Positions 1-9,490 of a stretch of 64,000 nucleotides of DNA are shown piece after piece. The DNA is from Halobacillus litoralis (GTDB lineage: Bacteria > Bacillota > Bacilli > Bacillales > Halobacillaceae): NCBI RefSeq assembly GCF_009856415.1, contig NZ_WMEZ01000003.1, positions 1-64,000 on the forward strand, in the 5' to 3' direction. The notes under the pieces were generated by a model that had not been told where the DNA came from, ran no database searches, and saw nothing but the letters and a program-made list of their open reading frames with translations. The position numbers were made by a program, and so were the translations under genes. Positions within the stretch are counted from its first letter, which is position 1. Each line of letters opens with the position of its first letter.

Positions 1-1114
1 TTCCTCCAGTTATCCCGATCCCTCCCCCCCATAAACCGAGAGTCCGGGGGGTGAAAATATCCAAAAACCAACCAGAGACGAACATCATCAGTCCAAGTTG
101 AACGTTCGTCCATGATTCCACCCTGCCGAAGACACGTCCTTGTTCTTCTGCCTTCACATTTTTCATGAGAATTGTATCCAGGAAGGCCCCCATTACGCCA
201 CCGGTCAAGGCGATGGATACAAACGTCAGCCATAAACCAGGAAAAGAGGCTATCCGGCTCGCCCGCATATGGAGCACACCTTCAAGAATGAGAAGAGCCA
301 GACAGAAAGGCATACCATAAGTTTTGATCTTACTTGAAAATAAGAAGCTCACCACCAGTCCTGTGCCGAGGGCTCCATACAAGAAGCCGACGCCAAGTTC
401 TCCAAGTTGAAACGTTTCTGCTCCATACACACTGATTAAAACATTGAACGCTCCGTCCATCGTAGCGCCGACAAGCTGGATGGCAAGCACAAACATCATC
501 CATCCTTCCCAACGGATGCGCTTGGTATTTTCTTTTTCATCGAAAGGACTATACGATCTATTTTTCTTTAAGGGAAGAACTAGTAGAGCTGCCGCGATAA
601 AGGACAGGCCGTTCAGCCAGAAGGCGAAAGAAGTTCCGAAAATGTAAGCGACCAATCCCCCTGTAATGGAACCGGCAATCAAAACCACTCCGAGAAGAAG
701 CTGCTCCCAACCGTTCACCTTCAGCAAATTCTCTTTTTCTACGATCGTAGCAATATAGCTCTTCCGCACAGGTTGATAAACGGCCTCACCGCAAGCTAGG
801 ACAAACATCGCCGTGAAGGCGAGCCACACCATCTCCTTCGTATCCACTAACAAAAAACTGAGAGCAAACGGAATTCTGAAGACATCAGTCAGCACGAGCA
901 TCCACTTTTTGTGAAAGCGGTCAGCGAGCTTTCCACCGAGTGGAGATAGCAGCAAGTAGGGAATCACCCTCAAACCAAGAGCCATCCCTACGGCCACCCC
1001 TGAACCAGTGAGTTGCAATAGGAGTGTTAAAACAGCGACCTGACTGAACCGGTCACCAATCCCATTGACGATCCCTGAATAAAACAAATAACGGTAAGAA
1101 TGACGGCGAATCAT
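1..1114 (-). CDS. MFS transporter, MFS_3-like exporter (3' end outside window)
   Basis: Translated from the complementary strand, this open frame starts MIRRHSYRYLFYSGIVNGIG and runs without a stop to position 1, so the C-terminus lies outside the window. The roughly 370 residues seen hold repeated hydrophobic helices and the MFS signature loop LGGKLADRFHKKWML between TM2 and TM3. It resembles the drug or siderophore exporters of the MFS_3 type. The substrate cannot be read from sequence. It lies 60 bp downstream of an ArsR-family gene on the same strand, with a copy of that regulator's candidate operator in the gap, so it is probably the regulated target. No strong ribosome binding site precedes the ATG at 1114, which leaves the exact start somewhat open. 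Confidence 0.85.
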   Translation of the reverse strand, partial: MIRRHSYRYLFYSGIVNGIGDRFSQVAVLTLLLQLTGSGVAVGMALGLRVIPYLLLSPLGGKLADRFHKKWMLVLTDVFRIPFALSFLLVDTKEMVWLAFTAMFVLACGEAVYQPVRKSYIATIVEKENLLKVNGWEQLLLGVVLIAGSITGGLVAYIFGTSFAFWLNGLSFIAAALLVLPLKKNRSYSPFDEKENTKRIRWEGWMMFVLAIQLVGATMDGAFNVLISVYGAETFQLGELGVGFLYGALGTGLVVSFLFSSKIKTYGMPFCLALLILEGVLHMRASRIASFPGLWLTFVSIALTGGVMGAFLDTILMKNVKAEEQGRVFGRVESWTNVQLGLMMFVSGWFLDIFTPRTLGLWGGGIGITGG

Positions 1115-1129
1115 AAAAACCACAACCAG

Positions 1130-1150
1130 TTAGATATACATCTAATTAGA
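1130..1150. promoter_or_regulatory. Candidate ArsR operator upstream of the MFS gene
   Basis: TTAGATATACATCTAA (1130-1145) has perfect 6-bp inverted arms around a 4-bp spacer and overlaps the palindrome TCTAATTAGA (1141-1150). Both motifs recur upstream of the arsR gene (1782-1797 with one mismatch, 1809-1818 exactly). Shared palindromes at both genes support one autoregulated regulon; the binding itself is inferred. Confidence 0.6.
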
Positions 1151-1174
1151 TTTTCAAAAAAAGGAGCCAAGTCG

Positions 1175-1765
1175 TCACCTTTGGACGACGACCGGCCACA
1201 TTTCTACAGGGTTCAGCTCATATTGATTGTTCTCCCTGTACATGAACTGCTGCATGATCCATTCCCGTCTGACGGTCGCAAAATCATCGAAGAATGTTTT
1301 GATATATTCATTGACTTCTTTCTCGTCATAGGTTTTCCCATGCTCAAACCATTGGACAAAATAAGAGAGGATCACATTTTTCTTCTTCAGCTGGCTTGGC
1401 ATCTGTTTCAGTTTCCCTTCAACCGTGACAAAGTTCTTAACAATTTTCGCCTGATCCTTGGCATCGACTTTCAATTCTTCGGCTACCACTCGTTCATCAT
1501 CTCCAATCCTTAAGATGGCGGTCGTCATGAATTCCAAATTCTGTTCATTCAAATAGAAATAAATCGTATTTTTATCCCTTCTCGAGTAGACCGCTCCTGT
1601 ATCCTTCAACTTTTTCAAATGATGGGTAATCGTCGGCGGACGCAGTCCTAACTTCCCTGCAATCGCCTGCCCGTGCAGCGGACCCTTCCGGAGAAGCGCG
1701 ATAATCCGCAGTCGTGTCGGATCTCCCACCGCTTTATGAAACGCGACCATTTTTTCTAATTGCAT
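1175..1765 (-). CDS. ArsR-family regulator with C-terminal DUF2087 domain
   Basis: A 196-residue protein with an N-terminal ArsR-type winged helix (about residues 5-75, including GDPTRLRIIALL and the recognition-helix region RPPTITHHLKKLKDTG). The C-terminal part (about 105-190) carries the DUF2087 pattern: GKLKQMPSQLKKKN, then YDEKEVNEYIKTFFDDFATVRRE. There is no obvious cysteine-rich metal site, so this is not a classical arsenic sensor. It is transcribed towards the MFS gene 60 bp downstream. A TTGACA-17-TACTGT promoter with palindromes in its spacer lies upstream, which suggests autorepression. The inducer is unknown. Confidence 0.88.
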   Translation of the reverse strand: MQLEKMVAFHKAVGDPTRLRIIALLRKGPLHGQAIAGKLGLRPPTITHHLKKLKDTGAVYSRRDKNTIYFYLNEQNLEFMTTAILRIGDDERVVAEELKVDAKDQAKIVKNFVTVEGKLKQMPSQLKKKNVILSYFVQWFEHGKTYDEKEVNEYIKTFFDDFATVRREWIMQQFMYRENNQYELNPVEMWPVVVQR

Positions 1766-1781
1766 CTTTCCACCCCGCTAA

Positions 1782-1830
1782 TTAAATGTATATCTAATTA
1801 AACAGTAATCTAATTAGATGATAGTGTCAA
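1782..1830 (-). promoter_or_regulatory. arsR promoter with overlapping operators
   Basis: On the minus strand TTGACA (1825-1830), a 17-bp spacer and TACTGT (1802-1807) form a SigA-type promoter. The spacer contains TCTAATTAGA (1809-1818), and a second copy of the 16-bp dyad lies just downstream (1782-1797). This arrangement fits repression by the gene product. Confidence 0.6.
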
Positions 1831-1985
1831 TACCAATTCCTGATTCAAGTCCTATGGACGGAAGGATTCCTACCTCCACAAAACGATTTGTATAATTTTT
1901 CTAGTTCTGAAATAATAGAGTCCAAGCCTTATGTATGTTCTGATAAATGAAGAAAAACTTCGTCTATGTAGGAGAGGAGATTCTT

Positions 1986-2246
1986 ATGAAAAAGCTATTT
2001 TTCCTTTTTCTATTATTTGTGAATGTATTTTATATCGCGAACGCCCTATTTGGCTTTGGACTCAAGATGTCCCTGGAGTGGAACGTTCTGCTCGGTCTTT
2101 TACTCATAACGAGCCTTCTCTATTCCAGCATCCATCTCTTACGCTCCAAAAAATACGCTCTTTTGAGCGTGGCTGTCTTATCGCTCAGTTTAGCCTCACT
2201 TGGTTGGTTTACGTTCATCAACTATCTCTCTTTGATCATGGGGTAA
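1986..2246 (+). CDS. Small hydrophobic membrane protein
   Basis: An 86-residue protein, MKKLFFLFLLFVNVFYIANA onward, with about three hydrophobic segments (near 3-22, 30-46 and 56-80). The ATG at 1986 is chosen because GGAGAGGAG sits 6 bases upstream; an in-frame ATG at 1947 lacks such a site. The gene is alone and is followed by a bidirectional terminator shared with lutC. I do not recognise the family and assign no function. Confidence 0.65.
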   Translation: MKKLFFLFLLFVNVFYIANALFGFGLKMSLEWNVLLGLLLITSLLYSSIHLLRSKKYALLSVAVLSLSLASLGWFTFINYLSLIMG

Positions 2247-2302
2247 TGGAGGCAGGAAATAGAGCGAGGCTGAAGACGTTTCTTTTTCATTGAGCAGACA
2301 CT

Positions 2303-2331
2303 AAAAAGCACCCTAAACCGGGGTGCTTTTT
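2303..2331. terminator. Bidirectional terminator
   Basis: AAAAAGCACCC and GGGGTGCTTTTT form a stem with A/T tracts on both sides between the converging small membrane gene and lutC. Confidence 0.85.
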
Positions 2332-2345
2332 CATTAGGAACATCC

Positions 2346-3050
2346 TTATAAATCTTCTACCAGAATATAGGTCGCTTTCACAGGTCCATGAACACCGACG
2401 ATCAAGTTCATTTCAATATCCGCGCTGTTGCTCGGTCCAGTAATAAAACTGACGCATGACGAGACAGGATTCCCTTTCTGTTCCTGTTCATGAATGACCC
2501 TGGCCGCCTGCGTCATTCTCGGTACGAGCGTACTTTTCGGAATGATGGCAATGAACGTTTCCGGGAGAAGGCTGATGGATCTGCCATTATGTTTATCGTT
2601 GAAAAGGGTCACCGTCCCGGATTCTGCAAGCGTGATGTCACTAAAGACAATTCCGACGCCTGCCTGTTCAGCGAAAGGAATGTCACCATCCTGATCATTC
2701 CAAATGCGAAAGTCGAAGCCTTCTTTTCCAAGCTCTTCATACATCCCCCGCATGCCGAATTCATCCAACCTCGGACCTCCAGCGCTGATGACTTTTCTAG
2801 AACCCTCAAAGGTTGCGAGTACTTTTTGTAGGGAGTCACCCAAGTCGGCTAGCGTTGTCCGTTTGAAGGAAGTATGGATGACCTGACATTGGGCTTCCAG
2901 CTTCTCAATCAGTTCGTCCTGGGTGGCTCCTTGGAAAACACGGTCCTGTGGCTGTACGGAATAAACAGGAGCTTTCACTTCTGTCCGCCGCTCTCGTCCA
3001 AGATTCTCGGCGACACGATCCAGAAACGATGTCCGGTTATGAACGGTCAT
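2346..3050 (-). CDS. lutC: Lactate utilisation protein C
   Basis: A 234-residue LutC/YkgG-family protein. The LUD domain covers about residues 60-230, with [20 protein letters not shown] and [20 protein letters not shown] typical of the family. LutA, LutB and LutC together form the iron-sulfur L-lactate oxidation system of bacilli, converting L-lactate to pyruvate. The start codon overlaps the lutB stop by four bases (ATGA), so translation is probably coupled. It is the last gene of the lutABC operon and is followed by the terminator at 2303-2331. Confidence 0.95.
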   Translation of the reverse strand: MTVHNRTSFLDRVAENLGRERRTEVKAPVYSVQPQDRVFQGATQDELIEKLEAQCQVIHTSFKRTTLADLGDSLQKVLATFEGSRKVISAGGPRLDEFGMRGMYEELGKEGFDFRIWNDQDGDIPFAEQAGVGIVFSDITLAESGTVTLFNDKHNGRSISLLPETFIAIIPKSTLVPRMTQAARVIHEQEQKGNPVSSCVSFITGPSNSADIEMNLIVGVHGPVKATYILVEDL

Positions 3051-4474
3051 GCCTCTCCCCTCCTTTTTTCTCGTTGTTTATACCATTCACGGAAGTTCTT
3101 TTTCGCAGGAGCAGGAAAGTCCCTGCTCTCCGTCCATCCCTTCAGCGGACCCGGTCCTTTTTCAATCTGTTCGTCTTTCGTCCAAGGTTTCATGGCTGTC
3201 CTCGCCATTTTCGTACTCAACTTATAGGCGGCAGGCGTGGAGGCCCATTTGGCGAATCCTTTCATCATCCATTCCTCTGACTTCGCTCCCATGTGTTCCC
3301 GTTCGACGATGATCTCACGGTGGCGGATCAAATGTTCATGGAGGGGAATTTTCACAGGACACGCCTCTGTGCAGGCGGCGCACAACGTGGATGCATAAGG
3401 CAGATCTTTATGGTCTTCGTAACCATCGAGGAGGGGTGTCAGGACCGCACCGATCGGACCTGGATAAATCGATCCATACGAGTGGCCGCCCACATGACGG
3501 TACACCGGGCAGGCGTTGATACAGGCCGCACAGCGAATACAATGAAGCGCCGACTGAAATTCCGTCCCCAAAATTTTCGAACGGCCGTTATCGACAATGA
3601 CGAGGTGAAAATCCTCCGGGCCGTCCGTTTCGTCTTCTAACCGTGTTCCTGTAAGTGCCGTGATGTAACTCGTCAGTTTTTGGCCGACGGCCGCTCTCGT
3701 AAGTAAACTGACGACGACTTCAAGCTCTTCCCACGTTGGTACGACGCGTTCCATACCCATGACGGCGATATGAGTATCAGGGAGAGAAGTGACCATGCGG
3801 GCATTTCCTTCATTCGTGACGAGCGTCACGGCCCCTGATTCGGCGACAGCGAAATTGCATCCGGTCACACCTAAATCAGCTTCCAGGAAATCTTTTCGGA
3901 GCTGTTCGCGGGCAAAAGCGGCCAGTTCCTCGGGCTGATCCGTTTTCGTATAGCCTTTTTTATTCGCAAACGTTTCGCGGATCTGCTCTTTATTTTTGTG
4001 AAGGGCAGGCGTGACGATGTGGGACGGAGGATCTTCATCAAGCTGCAGAATCCACTCCCCTAAGTCTGATTCCACTACTTCACACCCGCTTTGTTCCAAC
4101 GCTTCATTCAAGCCGATTTCTTCTGTGACCATCGACTTTGATTTCACCACTTTGCGGGCCTGCTTTTTCGTTGCGACTTCCTGGACGTACGCATTCGCTT
4201 CCTCAGCGGTTTCAGCAAAAAATACCGTTCCGCCGCGTTTTTCCACTTGCTCACTGAGCTGATGCAAATAGTAATCCAGGTTTTCCATCGTATGATGACG
4301 GATTTCTTCGCCAAGCGTCCGCCAATCTTCCCAATCGCCGAGTTCTTCAGCGGCTTTCAGGCGTCCGGTTCGGAAGCGGCCCTGCGCCGAAGATACGGCC
4401 TGTCTCATAAAGCTATTATCAATCCCGGCCTGAATCCGTTCGGCATATGGCTTATCCCCAATTCTTATCCCCAT
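3047..4474 (-). CDS. lutB: Lactate utilisation iron-sulfur protein B
   Basis: A 475-residue LutB/LldF-type protein. The N-terminal LUD-like domain (about 60-300) is followed by ferredoxin-type cysteine clusters: C312, C315, C318, C322 in [14 protein letters not shown], and C365, C368, C372 in [11 protein letters not shown]. These should bind two [4Fe-4S] clusters for electron transfer during lactate oxidation. The length is normal for the family. It follows lutA by 15 bases and has AGGAGAGG upstream of the ATG. Confidence 0.96.
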   Translation of the reverse strand: MGIRIGDKPYAERIQAGIDNSFMRQAVSSAQGRFRTGRLKAAEELGDWEDWRTLGEEIRHHTMENLDYYLHQLSEQVEKRGGTVFFAETAEEANAYVQEVATKKQARKVVKSKSMVTEEIGLNEALEQSGCEVVESDLGEWILQLDEDPPSHIVTPALHKNKEQIRETFANKKGYTKTDQPEELAAFAREQLRKDFLEADLGVTGCNFAVAESGAVTLVTNEGNARMVTSLPDTHIAVMGMERVVPTWEELEVVVSLLTRAAVGQKLTSYITALTGTRLEDETDGPEDFHLVIVDNGRSKILGTEFQSALHCIRCAACINACPVYRHVGGHSYGSIYPGPIGAVLTPLLDGYEDHKDLPYASTLCAACTEACPVKIPLHEHLIRHREIIVEREHMGAKSEEWMMKGFAKWASTPAAYKLSTKMARTAMKPWTKDEQIEKGPGPLKGWTESRDFPAPAKKNFREWYKQREKRRGEA

Positions 4475-4489
4475 GTGACCTCTCCTTTC

Positions 4490-5206
4490 TTATTGGCTGT
4501 TCAACACTTGAGCGATATGCAGCACTTGCACGTCCTGTTTGTTGCGTCGCATGCAGCCACCCATGTTCATCAGGCAGCCCATATCGCCGCCGATGAGATA
4601 TTCCGCTCCGGTTTCCTCGATATGCTGGGCTTTTTCTTCCACCATTTGACCAGATACGGCAGCATTTTTAACCGCGAACGTTCCCCCGAAACCACAGCAG
4701 TCTTCCTTCATCGGAAGCTCGATCAAGTCCAATCCTTCCACGTTTTCCAGTAAAATTCTCGGCGCATCCTTCACTCCTAGGAGACGGGTCATATGACAGG
4801 ACGGATGATACGTCGCTGTCCCCTGGAACGTCGACTTCACATCCTCCACGTGTAAAACCTCTACTAAAAACTGCGTCAGTTCATACGTCTTTTCTGCGAC
4901 CGCCTGGGCACGTTCACTCCATTCCGGGTCACCATTCAACGCATGAGGATATTCTTTGATCATCTGTACACAGGAACCAGATGGACCGACCACGTATTCG
5001 GATGTTTCAAAGGCTCTAATCATCTGCTTCATCGCTTGCATCGACTCTTGTTTATACCCACTGTTGAAAGCCGGTTGTCCGCAACAGGTCTGGTTCTCTG
5101 GAAAATCCACCTCACACCCGAACCGCTCCAGCAGTTGGACCGTGTCTTTCCCGACGTCTGGTGTGAACGTGTCGCACAGACAGGTAATGAATAACGATAC
5201 TTTCAA
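4490..5206 (-). CDS. lutA: Lactate utilisation protein A
   Basis: Encodes a 238-residue LutA/YkgE protein with two CCG-type cysteine motifs, QTCCGQPAFNSGY near the N-terminus and EDCCGFGGTF in the second half, as in the cysteine-rich domain (CCG) family that includes heterodisulfide reductase B. I start it at TTG 5206 (LKVSLFITCL) rather than the in-frame ATG at 5230: GGGAGG lies 8 bases before the TTG and would be inside the reading frame of the longer version, and 238 residues is the usual length. First gene of lutABC, directly behind a LutR-type operator. Confidence 0.93.
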   Translation of the reverse strand: MKVSLFITCLCDTFTPDVGKDTVQLLERFGCEVDFPENQTCCGQPAFNSGYKQESMQAMKQMIRAFETSEYVVGPSGSCVQMIKEYPHALNGDPEWSERAQAVAEKTYELTQFLVEVLHVEDVKSTFQGTATYHPSCHMTRLLGVKDAPRILLENVEGLDLIELPMKEDCCGFGGTFAVKNAAVSGQMVEEKAQHIEETGAEYLIGGDMGCLMNMGGCMRRNKQDVQVLHIAQVLNSQ

Positions 5207-5230
5207 GGTTATGTCCTCCCTTTTAAACAT

Positions 5231-5273
5231 AAGGTCATCAGATGACTTATTTTTTGAGAAAGGATACTGTCAA
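5231..5273 (-). promoter_or_regulatory. lutABC promoter with LutR-type operator
   Basis: The operator half-sites GGTCATC and GATGACT flank one base (5231-5249), matching the TCATC-N-GATGA form I recall being reported for B. subtilis LutR. TTGACA (5268-5273) and a weak AATAAG (5246-5251) at 16-bp spacing give a promoter whose -10 is covered by the operator. A near-identical operator precedes lutP. Confidence 0.75.
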
Positions 5274-5284
5274 CAGAATCCTTT

Positions 5285-5989
5285 TCATGTTAAATATTCA
5301 GCTAAATGTTCTTCGACACTTTGCAGGTGACGGACCATCGCCTCTTGGGCAAGGGCTTCATCTTGAGCTGTCACGGCATCCAGAATTTGTTTATGCTGCT
5401 CCAGCAGGCGGCTCGTTCCTTCGGGCGTATGCAACAGTTTGCGGGTCTCCCTCATGGCCTGCATCATAATTTCTGAAACGCTGTTCATCAAATTGATCAA
5501 AATCTGATTCTGTGTCGCCTGGACAAGGGCGATATGGAATTCGAGGTCCGCTTTTTCGCCGAGCTCTCCGTTTCCTTTCGCTTTTTCCATATCGGACAAG
5601 GCCTGCGCCATCGCTCGGAGATCCTCCTCCTGCCTCGTACGCGCAGCTGTTCCGGCTGCGCCTACCTCCAAGATATGTCTCACTTCCATCAAGTCCTTCA
5701 TATCTTCTTTTTTCATCAAAAAGGCGACGGATACGGGTAAAGAAAAACGCGACGGATCGAAAGCCTTCACATACGTCCCTTCTCCCTGGCGCATTTCAAG
5801 AATGCCCATGGCTCTCAGGGCGCTTAACGCCTCACGAATTGCCGACCTTCCAACACTGAAACTGCCAGCCAGGCTCTCGACACTGTCCAGTTTATCTCCT
5901 GGCTTCAGTTCTCCTTTTTTCAATGAATCCAAAAGTGAATCAGCCACTTGTTCGTATATTTTTTTCGTCCTTATCGGTTTATAATTCAT
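5285..5989 (-). CDS. lutR: GntR/FadR-family lactate regulator
   Basis: A 234-residue repressor with an N-terminal GntR winged helix (about 8-75, SLKKGELKPGDKLDSVESLA then VGRSAIREALSALRAMGILE) and a C-terminal FCD ligand domain (about 95-220) with the conserved metal-binding histidine and aspartate pattern (DLEFHIALVQATQN). It sits between the lutABC operon and lutP on the same strand, and both neighbours carry the same inverted-repeat operator. It should repress lactate uptake and oxidation until L-lactate is present, as LutR does in B. subtilis. Confidence 0.92.
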   Translation of the reverse strand: MNYKPIRTKKIYEQVADSLLDSLKKGELKPGDKLDSVESLAGSFSVGRSAIREALSALRAMGILEMRQGEGTYVKAFDPSRFSLPVSVAFLMKKEDMKDLMEVRHILEVGAAGTAARTRQEEDLRAMAQALSDMEKAKGNGELGEKADLEFHIALVQATQNQILINLMNSVSEIMMQAMRETRKLLHTPEGTSRLLEQHKQILDAVTAQDEALAQEAMVRHLQSVEEHLAEYLT

Positions 5990-6068
5990 GATGTTTCCTC
6001 CAAAGTTTCGCTTGTCTCTTCCTTCTATTCTAATGGAAAACCATACCCTTTAAAAGAGAAAGCGATTT

Positions 6069-7652
6069 CTAAGTAAAGAAGAGATAAACGAGTGAAGCGG
6101 TCCCGACAAGCAGTCCATACAACAATGCAGGGCCGATCGTTTTCCGGATGATATCCCCTTCTTTTCCTGCCAGTCCAACGACCGCTCCTGCAGCTACGAC
6201 ATTATGCACACAAATCATATTTCCGGCCGCTGAACCGAGCACTTGCAAAGACAGGACCGTATCTTTAGCCAGCGCTGTTTCTTGAGCAATGCTGTACTGA
6301 ACGGGAGAAAACGTCAACGTCGATACTGTAGCGCTTCCGGTAATGAATGCTCCGAGCTGCCCTAAAAACGGTGCAACCATGACCCACATGGAGCCGAAGC
6401 CTGCAGCAAGGGTCTGGGCGATATACTGGGGCATGCTCACAAGGTCTTGGGCGTTCATTCCAGAATTCGTAAACACCTGGACAAGCGCAAGGGTCGCCAC
6501 TAATGCCAAAGCCGCATCCTTCATGGATAGAACGGATTCTTTCGCCGCCTTCGTAAACCGGTCAAAGGATTTCCTTTGCACCACAACCGCCATGATGGCA
6601 GCAAAGACTAATACAGATCCTGGAGAATAAAGCACTTGCCAGGATGATGTAATGCCTTCGACACCTAAAATATCCGCCCAGGAAAGATCAACCCAGGTCA
6701 ACGCAAATGTTTTAACTGGTTGTACGATCCTTGTCACAAGTAAGAGCAGGACAATGATCACATAAGGCGCCCAGGCTGCCCACAAGCTCATAGAAACTGG
6801 CTCATCGGCTCCCTTTTCCTCTTGAAGGGCTTCCTGCCAAGGTTCATCAGGAAGTAGCAAACCTTTCTTCGCCGTTAACGTAGCAACGAGCAGACCGGTC
6901 AACGAAGCTAAAATCGCAACGAACTCATGACCGAACAAGCTTGCATAAAGATAGGCAGATAATGTATAGGTGAAACCAATCAAAAGTGTCCACGGAATCA
7001 TCTGCTTTATATCTTTAAGCTTCCGCTGCTTCCCAAAAAAGAGGGTTAAAATGACCACAAGAATAAGTGGAATGAAACTACCTGCAAACAGATCAAAAAA
7101 AGCGACTTGTACTCCGATTTCTTTGTAAAAAGAAAGATCTGCTCCTGGAATATTGCTCAATCCGACCTGGATCGGTGTTCCGACAGCTCCATACGAAACC
7201 GCCGAACTATCCGCGATCAACGCAATGGCTGCGGCAGCCAGTGGTGAAAAACCTAAAGCCACCATCAACGGCCCGGTCACAGCCGCCGGCGTACCAAACC
7301 CTGCAGCCCCTTCAATCAAAGCACCGAACAAGAAAGCCACAATGACAATCTGCACCCTCATGTCTTTGGAAATGCTCCGGAACCCTTGATTGATGCGGTC
7401 CACCGCTCCGGTATTCCTTAACGTGTTCAAAAGAACAATCGCTCCGAATAAAATAAACAGGATGGTCAACGTCTTATGCGCTCCCTCTAATATAGAGGCA
7501 GCAATCACCTTTTCCCCCACACCCCACACGAAGTAAGCAAGGCCGATCACAATGATCGCGCTATACAACATCCCCTTTTTTGCAGGCATCCGTAAAAGGA
7601 CTAAAAAGATAAAAGGAGCGAGTATCGCGCTTAAAGCCACAAACAAAATCAT
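6069..7652 (-). CDS. lutP: L-lactate permease
   Basis: A 527-residue LctP-family permease with about 13-14 transmembrane helices. Family-typical stretches include [20 protein letters not shown] near residue 110 and a C-terminal segment with [22 protein letters not shown]. It imports L-lactate for the LutABC enzymes. GGGGGAGGAAC lies just before the ATG. Its promoter carries a LutR-type operator and a consensus CcpA box, which suggests induction by lactate and repression by preferred sugars. Confidence 0.95.
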   Translation of the reverse strand: MILFVALSAILAPFIFLVLLRMPAKKGMLYSAIIVIGLAYFVWGVGEKVIAASILEGAHKTLTILFILFGAIVLLNTLRNTGAVDRINQGFRSISKDMRVQIVIVAFLFGALIEGAAGFGTPAAVTGPLMVALGFSPLAAAAIALIADSSAVSYGAVGTPIQVGLSNIPGADLSFYKEIGVQVAFFDLFAGSFIPLILVVILTLFFGKQRKLKDIKQMIPWTLLIGFTYTLSAYLYASLFGHEFVAILASLTGLLVATLTAKKGLLLPDEPWQEALQEEKGADEPVSMSLWAAWAPYVIIVLLLLVTRIVQPVKTFALTWVDLSWADILGVEGITSSWQVLYSPGSVLVFAAIMAVVVQRKSFDRFTKAAKESVLSMKDAALALVATLALVQVFTNSGMNAQDLVSMPQYIAQTLAAGFGSMWVMVAPFLGQLGAFITGSATVSTLTFSPVQYSIAQETALAKDTVLSLQVLGSAAGNMICVHNVVAAGAVVGLAGKEGDIIRKTIGPALLYGLLVGTASLVYLFFT

Positions 7653-7676
7653 GTTGTTCCTCCCCCATCACACGAA

Positions 7677-7692
7677 TTGTCAACGCTTTCAA
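7677..7692 (-). promoter_or_regulatory. CcpA cre box before lutP
   Basis: Read on either strand these 16 bases match the consensus WTGNNARCGNWWWCAW without a mismatch (minus strand TTGAAAGCGTTGACAA). The box lies between the promoter and the lutP start, a position suited to catabolite repression. Confidence 0.8.
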
Positions 7693-7707
7693 ATCATGTA
7701 TAAAAGT

Positions 7708-7765
7708 AAGGTCATCAGATGACCTGCTTTAATTATATTTTATACCTGGGATGGAGTTTTTGCAA
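7708..7765 (-). promoter_or_regulatory. lutP promoter and LutR-type operator
   Basis: TTGCAA (7760-7765), a 17-bp spacer and TAAAAT (7737-7742) are followed directly by the perfect 17-bp palindrome AGGTCATCAGATGACCT (7709-7725). An operator just downstream of the -10 fits repression by LutR. Confidence 0.8.
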
Positions 7766-7785
7766 TCGCTTTTATGACAATCATG

Positions 7786-7818
7786 GAAAAAGACCAGAGG
7801 CTTTTGAAGCCCCTGGCC
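7786..7818 (-). terminator. Terminator of the flavodoxin-like gene
   Basis: On the minus strand CCAGGGGCTT, a short loop and AAGCCTCTGG form a stem followed by a T-run, 23 bases after the stop codon at 7841. Confidence 0.8.
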
Positions 7819-7840
7819 TTGTCCATTCCTTGAGAAAGGA

Positions 7841-8473
7841 TTACTCCATCTGGTTTCCCTCCGCTGGAATCGGATTTTCTCTTAACATTCGTGCAAAATG
7901 AAGCGTGTTGTAGGCGAGCATTTCGACGTGTTTTTTCGTGAACTCGTTGTTTTGACCCTCCCCCTCTAAATAAGAAGGTCCAGGTCCGGCTTCGCCCACC
8001 CAGTATGCATCAACATTCGGCGGGACAACAAAACCGATGTGCGACATTCCATAAAGGACCGATGCTGCCGCATGCTTCGCGCCATCTTCGTTTCCTGTAA
8101 TGATGACGCCTCCGACTTTGTTGTAAAAGATCGACTGCCCCTTGTCATTCGTTTCCCCGCTGCTGCCGTATAAGCGTTCCATCGCTACCGTAGCGAGACT
8201 ACTTTTCTCACCAAGCCACAGGGGCGTTCCGAACAGGACGATGTCGGCTTCTTTCACTTTTTCAAAAATTTGCGGCCACATATCCCCGCCACCTAAATCT
8301 TCGCTGATACCATATGGAATATGATAATCCGCCAGGCGGACGATTTCGGTTTCAACGCCTTCTTTTTCAAGAATCTCCAGCACTTCGCGGCTCAGACCTT
8401 CTGTATGGGAAGGTTCTTCTGCCTTCGTCTGTTTCAAGGATGCATTCAGAACGATCGCTTTCAGTTTTGTCAT
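7841..8473 (-). CDS. Flavodoxin-like NADPH-dependent FMN reductase family protein
   Basis: A 210-residue protein with the flavodoxin-like fold of the FMN_red family. It opens KLKAIVLNASLKQ, the phosphate-binding loop region, and has ADIVLFGTPLWLGEKSSLAT (about 75-95) and GGVIITGNEDGAKHAAASVLYGM (about 121-143), typical of NAD(P)H-dependent flavin or quinone reductases. AGGAGGTTGATGAC precedes the ATG. It is a single-gene unit with its own terminator. The physiological substrate is not evident. Confidence 0.85.
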   Translation of the reverse strand: MTKLKAIVLNASLKQTKAEEPSHTEGLSREVLEILEKEGVETEIVRLADYHIPYGISEDLGGGDMWPQIFEKVKEADIVLFGTPLWLGEKSSLATVAMERLYGSSGETNDKGQSIFYNKVGGVIITGNEDGAKHAAASVLYGMSHIGFVVPPNVDAYWVGEAGPGPSYLEGEGQNNEFTKKHVEMLAYNTLHFARMLRENPIPAEGNQME

Positions 8474-8523
8474 GTCATCAACCTCCTATCCTGCCCCTTT
8501 CCCCTTTGTAAAAACGTTCAATC

Positions 8524-8556
8524 AAAAAGCCGCACATCTATCATGTACGGCTTTTC
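8524..8556 (-). terminator. Terminator of the DUF1028 gene
   Basis: Minus-strand GCCGTACAT and ATGTGCGGC pair (one wobble) and are followed by TTTTT, directly after the stop codon at 8561. Confidence 0.8.
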
Positions 8557-8560
8557 TCCA

Positions 8561-9421
8561 TCATTGATTTTTCATATATTCAAGAACTTTCAAGTCGATC
8601 TTTCCGCGCTCTTGCTCACGGCTTTCAAAATTTTCCGTGTGCAGGTAGGTCGTGAACGAGTCGTAAAACTCATCAGGAGTGACGTCCTCTGTAGAGAGGT
8701 AATCGAGACGACGCAGGTGATGCTGGACCTCTTTTTTCACGTCCCCTTCCACTTCCACCACTTCATCAGGCTTCGATGCCCCGAAATAAAGTTGATGAAG
8801 CTGATAAATGCGGTCCAGTTCTTCAATTGGTTCCGGATGATCATCCACACGGAGATCGACGGCGACGTCACTGAGCTCTCCATAACCTGCTTTATCTTTG
8901 ACGACGAGGATGGCTGCCGATTGCTTTCCACGGCTGTCTCCCCCCGCACGCTGGGCCGCTTTGATCGCAGTCATTAAACGGTCAGCAAGAGAACCTTCCG
9001 CCTGTTCAAAAGCCTCCCCCATATCGGTGACGGTTTCTTCATTCACAAGGATGTTGCCTTGAGCCGCATAGTGTTTGCCGACTTTGCCGCCTGCCCAATC
9101 GTAGCATTCTTTCCCCGTAAATGTAGCCCCGTTTCCTTTCGCATCGACAATCCCCACTTGGCGGTCTTCCTTTTGAGGATCGTCGGAAGTTAGCCGCTCG
9201 ATCACTTCTTCAGCTGAAAACCCTTGTTCGAGCAGCTTCAGCCCGTCCGGTCCGTACTGCGGGTTGCCAAACGCCTGTGTAGCAATTGCCCCGACACCTG
9301 CCTTTGCCCAAGGGACAATCGATCCGACACCTAAAAACTTCGACTGTACCGCAACGCCCCACTCTCCCGTTTCAGGATCGTGGGCACAAATAGAAAACGT
9401 AGCAATTATTTTTGATTTCAT
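8561..9421 (-). CDS. DUF1028 family protein (Ntn-hydrolase-like)
   Basis: A 286-residue DUF1028 protein: KIIATFSICAHDPETGEWGV at the start, then GVGAIATQAFGNPQYGPDGL and RQVGIVDAKGNGATFTG. The family is placed in the Ntn-hydrolase superfamily, but its reaction is not settled. The ATG at 9421 is preceded by GGAGGGAAG; an in-frame start 57 bases upstream lacks a site and would add a non-family extension. Transcribed divergently from the stress-protein gene at 9702, with a 20-bp repeat array in the gap. Confidence 0.88.
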   Translation of the reverse strand: MKSKIIATFSICAHDPETGEWGVAVQSKFLGVGSIVPWAKAGVGAIATQAFGNPQYGPDGLKLLEQGFSAEEVIERLTSDDPQKEDRQVGIVDAKGNGATFTGKECYDWAGGKVGKHYAAQGNILVNEETVTDMGEAFEQAEGSLADRLMTAIKAAQRAGGDSRGKQSAAILVVKDKAGYGELSDVAVDLRVDDHPEPIEELDRIYQLHQLYFGASKPDEVVEVEGDVKKEVQHHLRRLDYLSTEDVTPDEFYDSFTTYLHTENFESREQERGKIDLKVLEYMKNQ

Positions 9422-9490
9422 TTTCTTCCCTCCAATCTTGTATGTAATTCGAGATGTTTGGACAAATTCCTGCAACATTCCGGTTTACGG

